The position numbers were made by a program, and so were the translations under genes. From assembly GCA_034925865.1 (NCBI GenBank), contig JAYFRN010000040.1:1-64000 (forward strand): a stretch of DNA of 64,000 nt. The letters are read 5' to 3'. This document shows, in pieces, positions 63,897 to 64,000 of the stretch (positions are counted from its first letter, which is position 1; each line of letters begins with the position of its first letter). This DNA is from Oscillospiraceae bacterium. Lineage in GTDB: Bacteria > Bacillota > Clostridia > Oscillospirales > SIG627. The notes under the pieces are model-generated. The model made no database searches. It saw only the letters and a list, made by a program, of their open reading frames with translations, and had not been told where the DNA came from.

Positions 63897-64000
63897 GAAA
63901 TTCCGATAACATCCGTTGACACATCGGTTAAAAAGTATTATTATGATAACAATGGAAATATTATCCGTCAGGCGCAGTCAGACGGTGCAGATAACGGAGA
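63897..64000 (+). pseudogene. YYYDNNGN-type coding fragment, runs off the window
   Basis: The frame encodes EIPITSVDTSVKKYYYDNNG followed by NIIRQAQSDGADN and is open at the window edge. A stop lies one codon upstream and there is no start codon, so it is the inside of a gene cut at its 5' side, perhaps by the neighbouring hairpin repeat. It is a close relative of the fragment at 1508-1627. Confidence 0.5.

Noticed and set aside
1..64000. CRISPR array
   Set aside because: No regularly spaced identical repeats with unique spacers were found; the dispersed hairpin repeats are far apart.

Overview
The window looks like chromosomal DNA from a moderately AT-rich, anaerobic, spore-forming member of the Clostridia (Bacillota). 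The evidence is the gene set. It has a spore/ribosome block (cwlD, radA, mazG, hup, rqcP/yabO, yabP, yabQ, divIC), a single-chain pyruvate:ferredoxin oxidoreductase, a fumarate hydratase alpha subunit of the oxygen-sensitive class, long-form HPF, many lipobox lipoproteins, AGGAGG-type ribosome binding sites and frequent GTG/TTG starts. No species can be named from this alone.

Layout. 0-5.3 kb is a worn accessory region: a frameshifted XRE regulator, a decayed YYYNNNGN-type coding fragment, a lipoprotein, a slipin, a MITE-like element, a GNAT acetyltransferase and tRNA-Ser(CGA). 5.3-13.3 kb holds a two-gene ABC-2 exporter, a group II intron fragment, a lipoprotein/ECF sigma/membrane-protein operon, an SGNH hydrolase, two envelope proteins and an S1-domain protein. 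13.4-18.2 kb is the most striking part. One promoter drives a leader with two consecutive c-di-GMP-I (GEMM-I) riboswitches, each followed by a terminator hairpin. This leader precedes a lipoprotein with three SH3-like repeats and a phosphodiester glycosidase domain. Convergent to it are an SH3-M15 peptidase lipoprotein and a TraX-like membrane protein. 18.2-19.2 kb carries a decayed two-gene overlap that resembles a toxin tail with an immunity gene, then tRNA-Arg(ACG).

19.4-35 kb contains nifJ, a lipoprotein, a giant cyclic beta-1,2-glucan synthase-like protein (GT84 plus GH94), and a minus-strand xer-like/VTC/DUF4956 cluster. 35-43.5 kb is the conserved sporulation and housekeeping block followed by an amidohydrolase and an orphan fumarase alpha subunit. 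43.7-51.7 kb has hpf, thiN, a cupin, a UvrA2-like ATPase coupled to a serine hydrolase, a GH27 alpha-galactosidase and two small proteins. 51.7-57.2 kb has surface proteins on the minus strand. 57.3-63.2 kb has topB, a WYL regulator, a MarR regulator, thioredoxin and a MORN-repeat lipoprotein. The last 0.7 kb repeats the motifs of the start: a group II intron fragment, a hairpin repeat and a second copy of the YYYDNNGN coding fragment.

A family of roughly 100-bp palindromic elements is scattered between genes. It has ends reading TTATTAACTCGGCATTTAAATAA and a central AGAGAGAAAAG...CTTTTCTCTC hairpin. Five copies are clear and several more are degraded. Two further MITE-like inverted-repeat elements are single copies. 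Intact mobile-element ORFs (transposase, reverse transcriptase) were not found, so these elements are non-autonomous or relics. All family names rest on motif recognition by eye; no database search was run.
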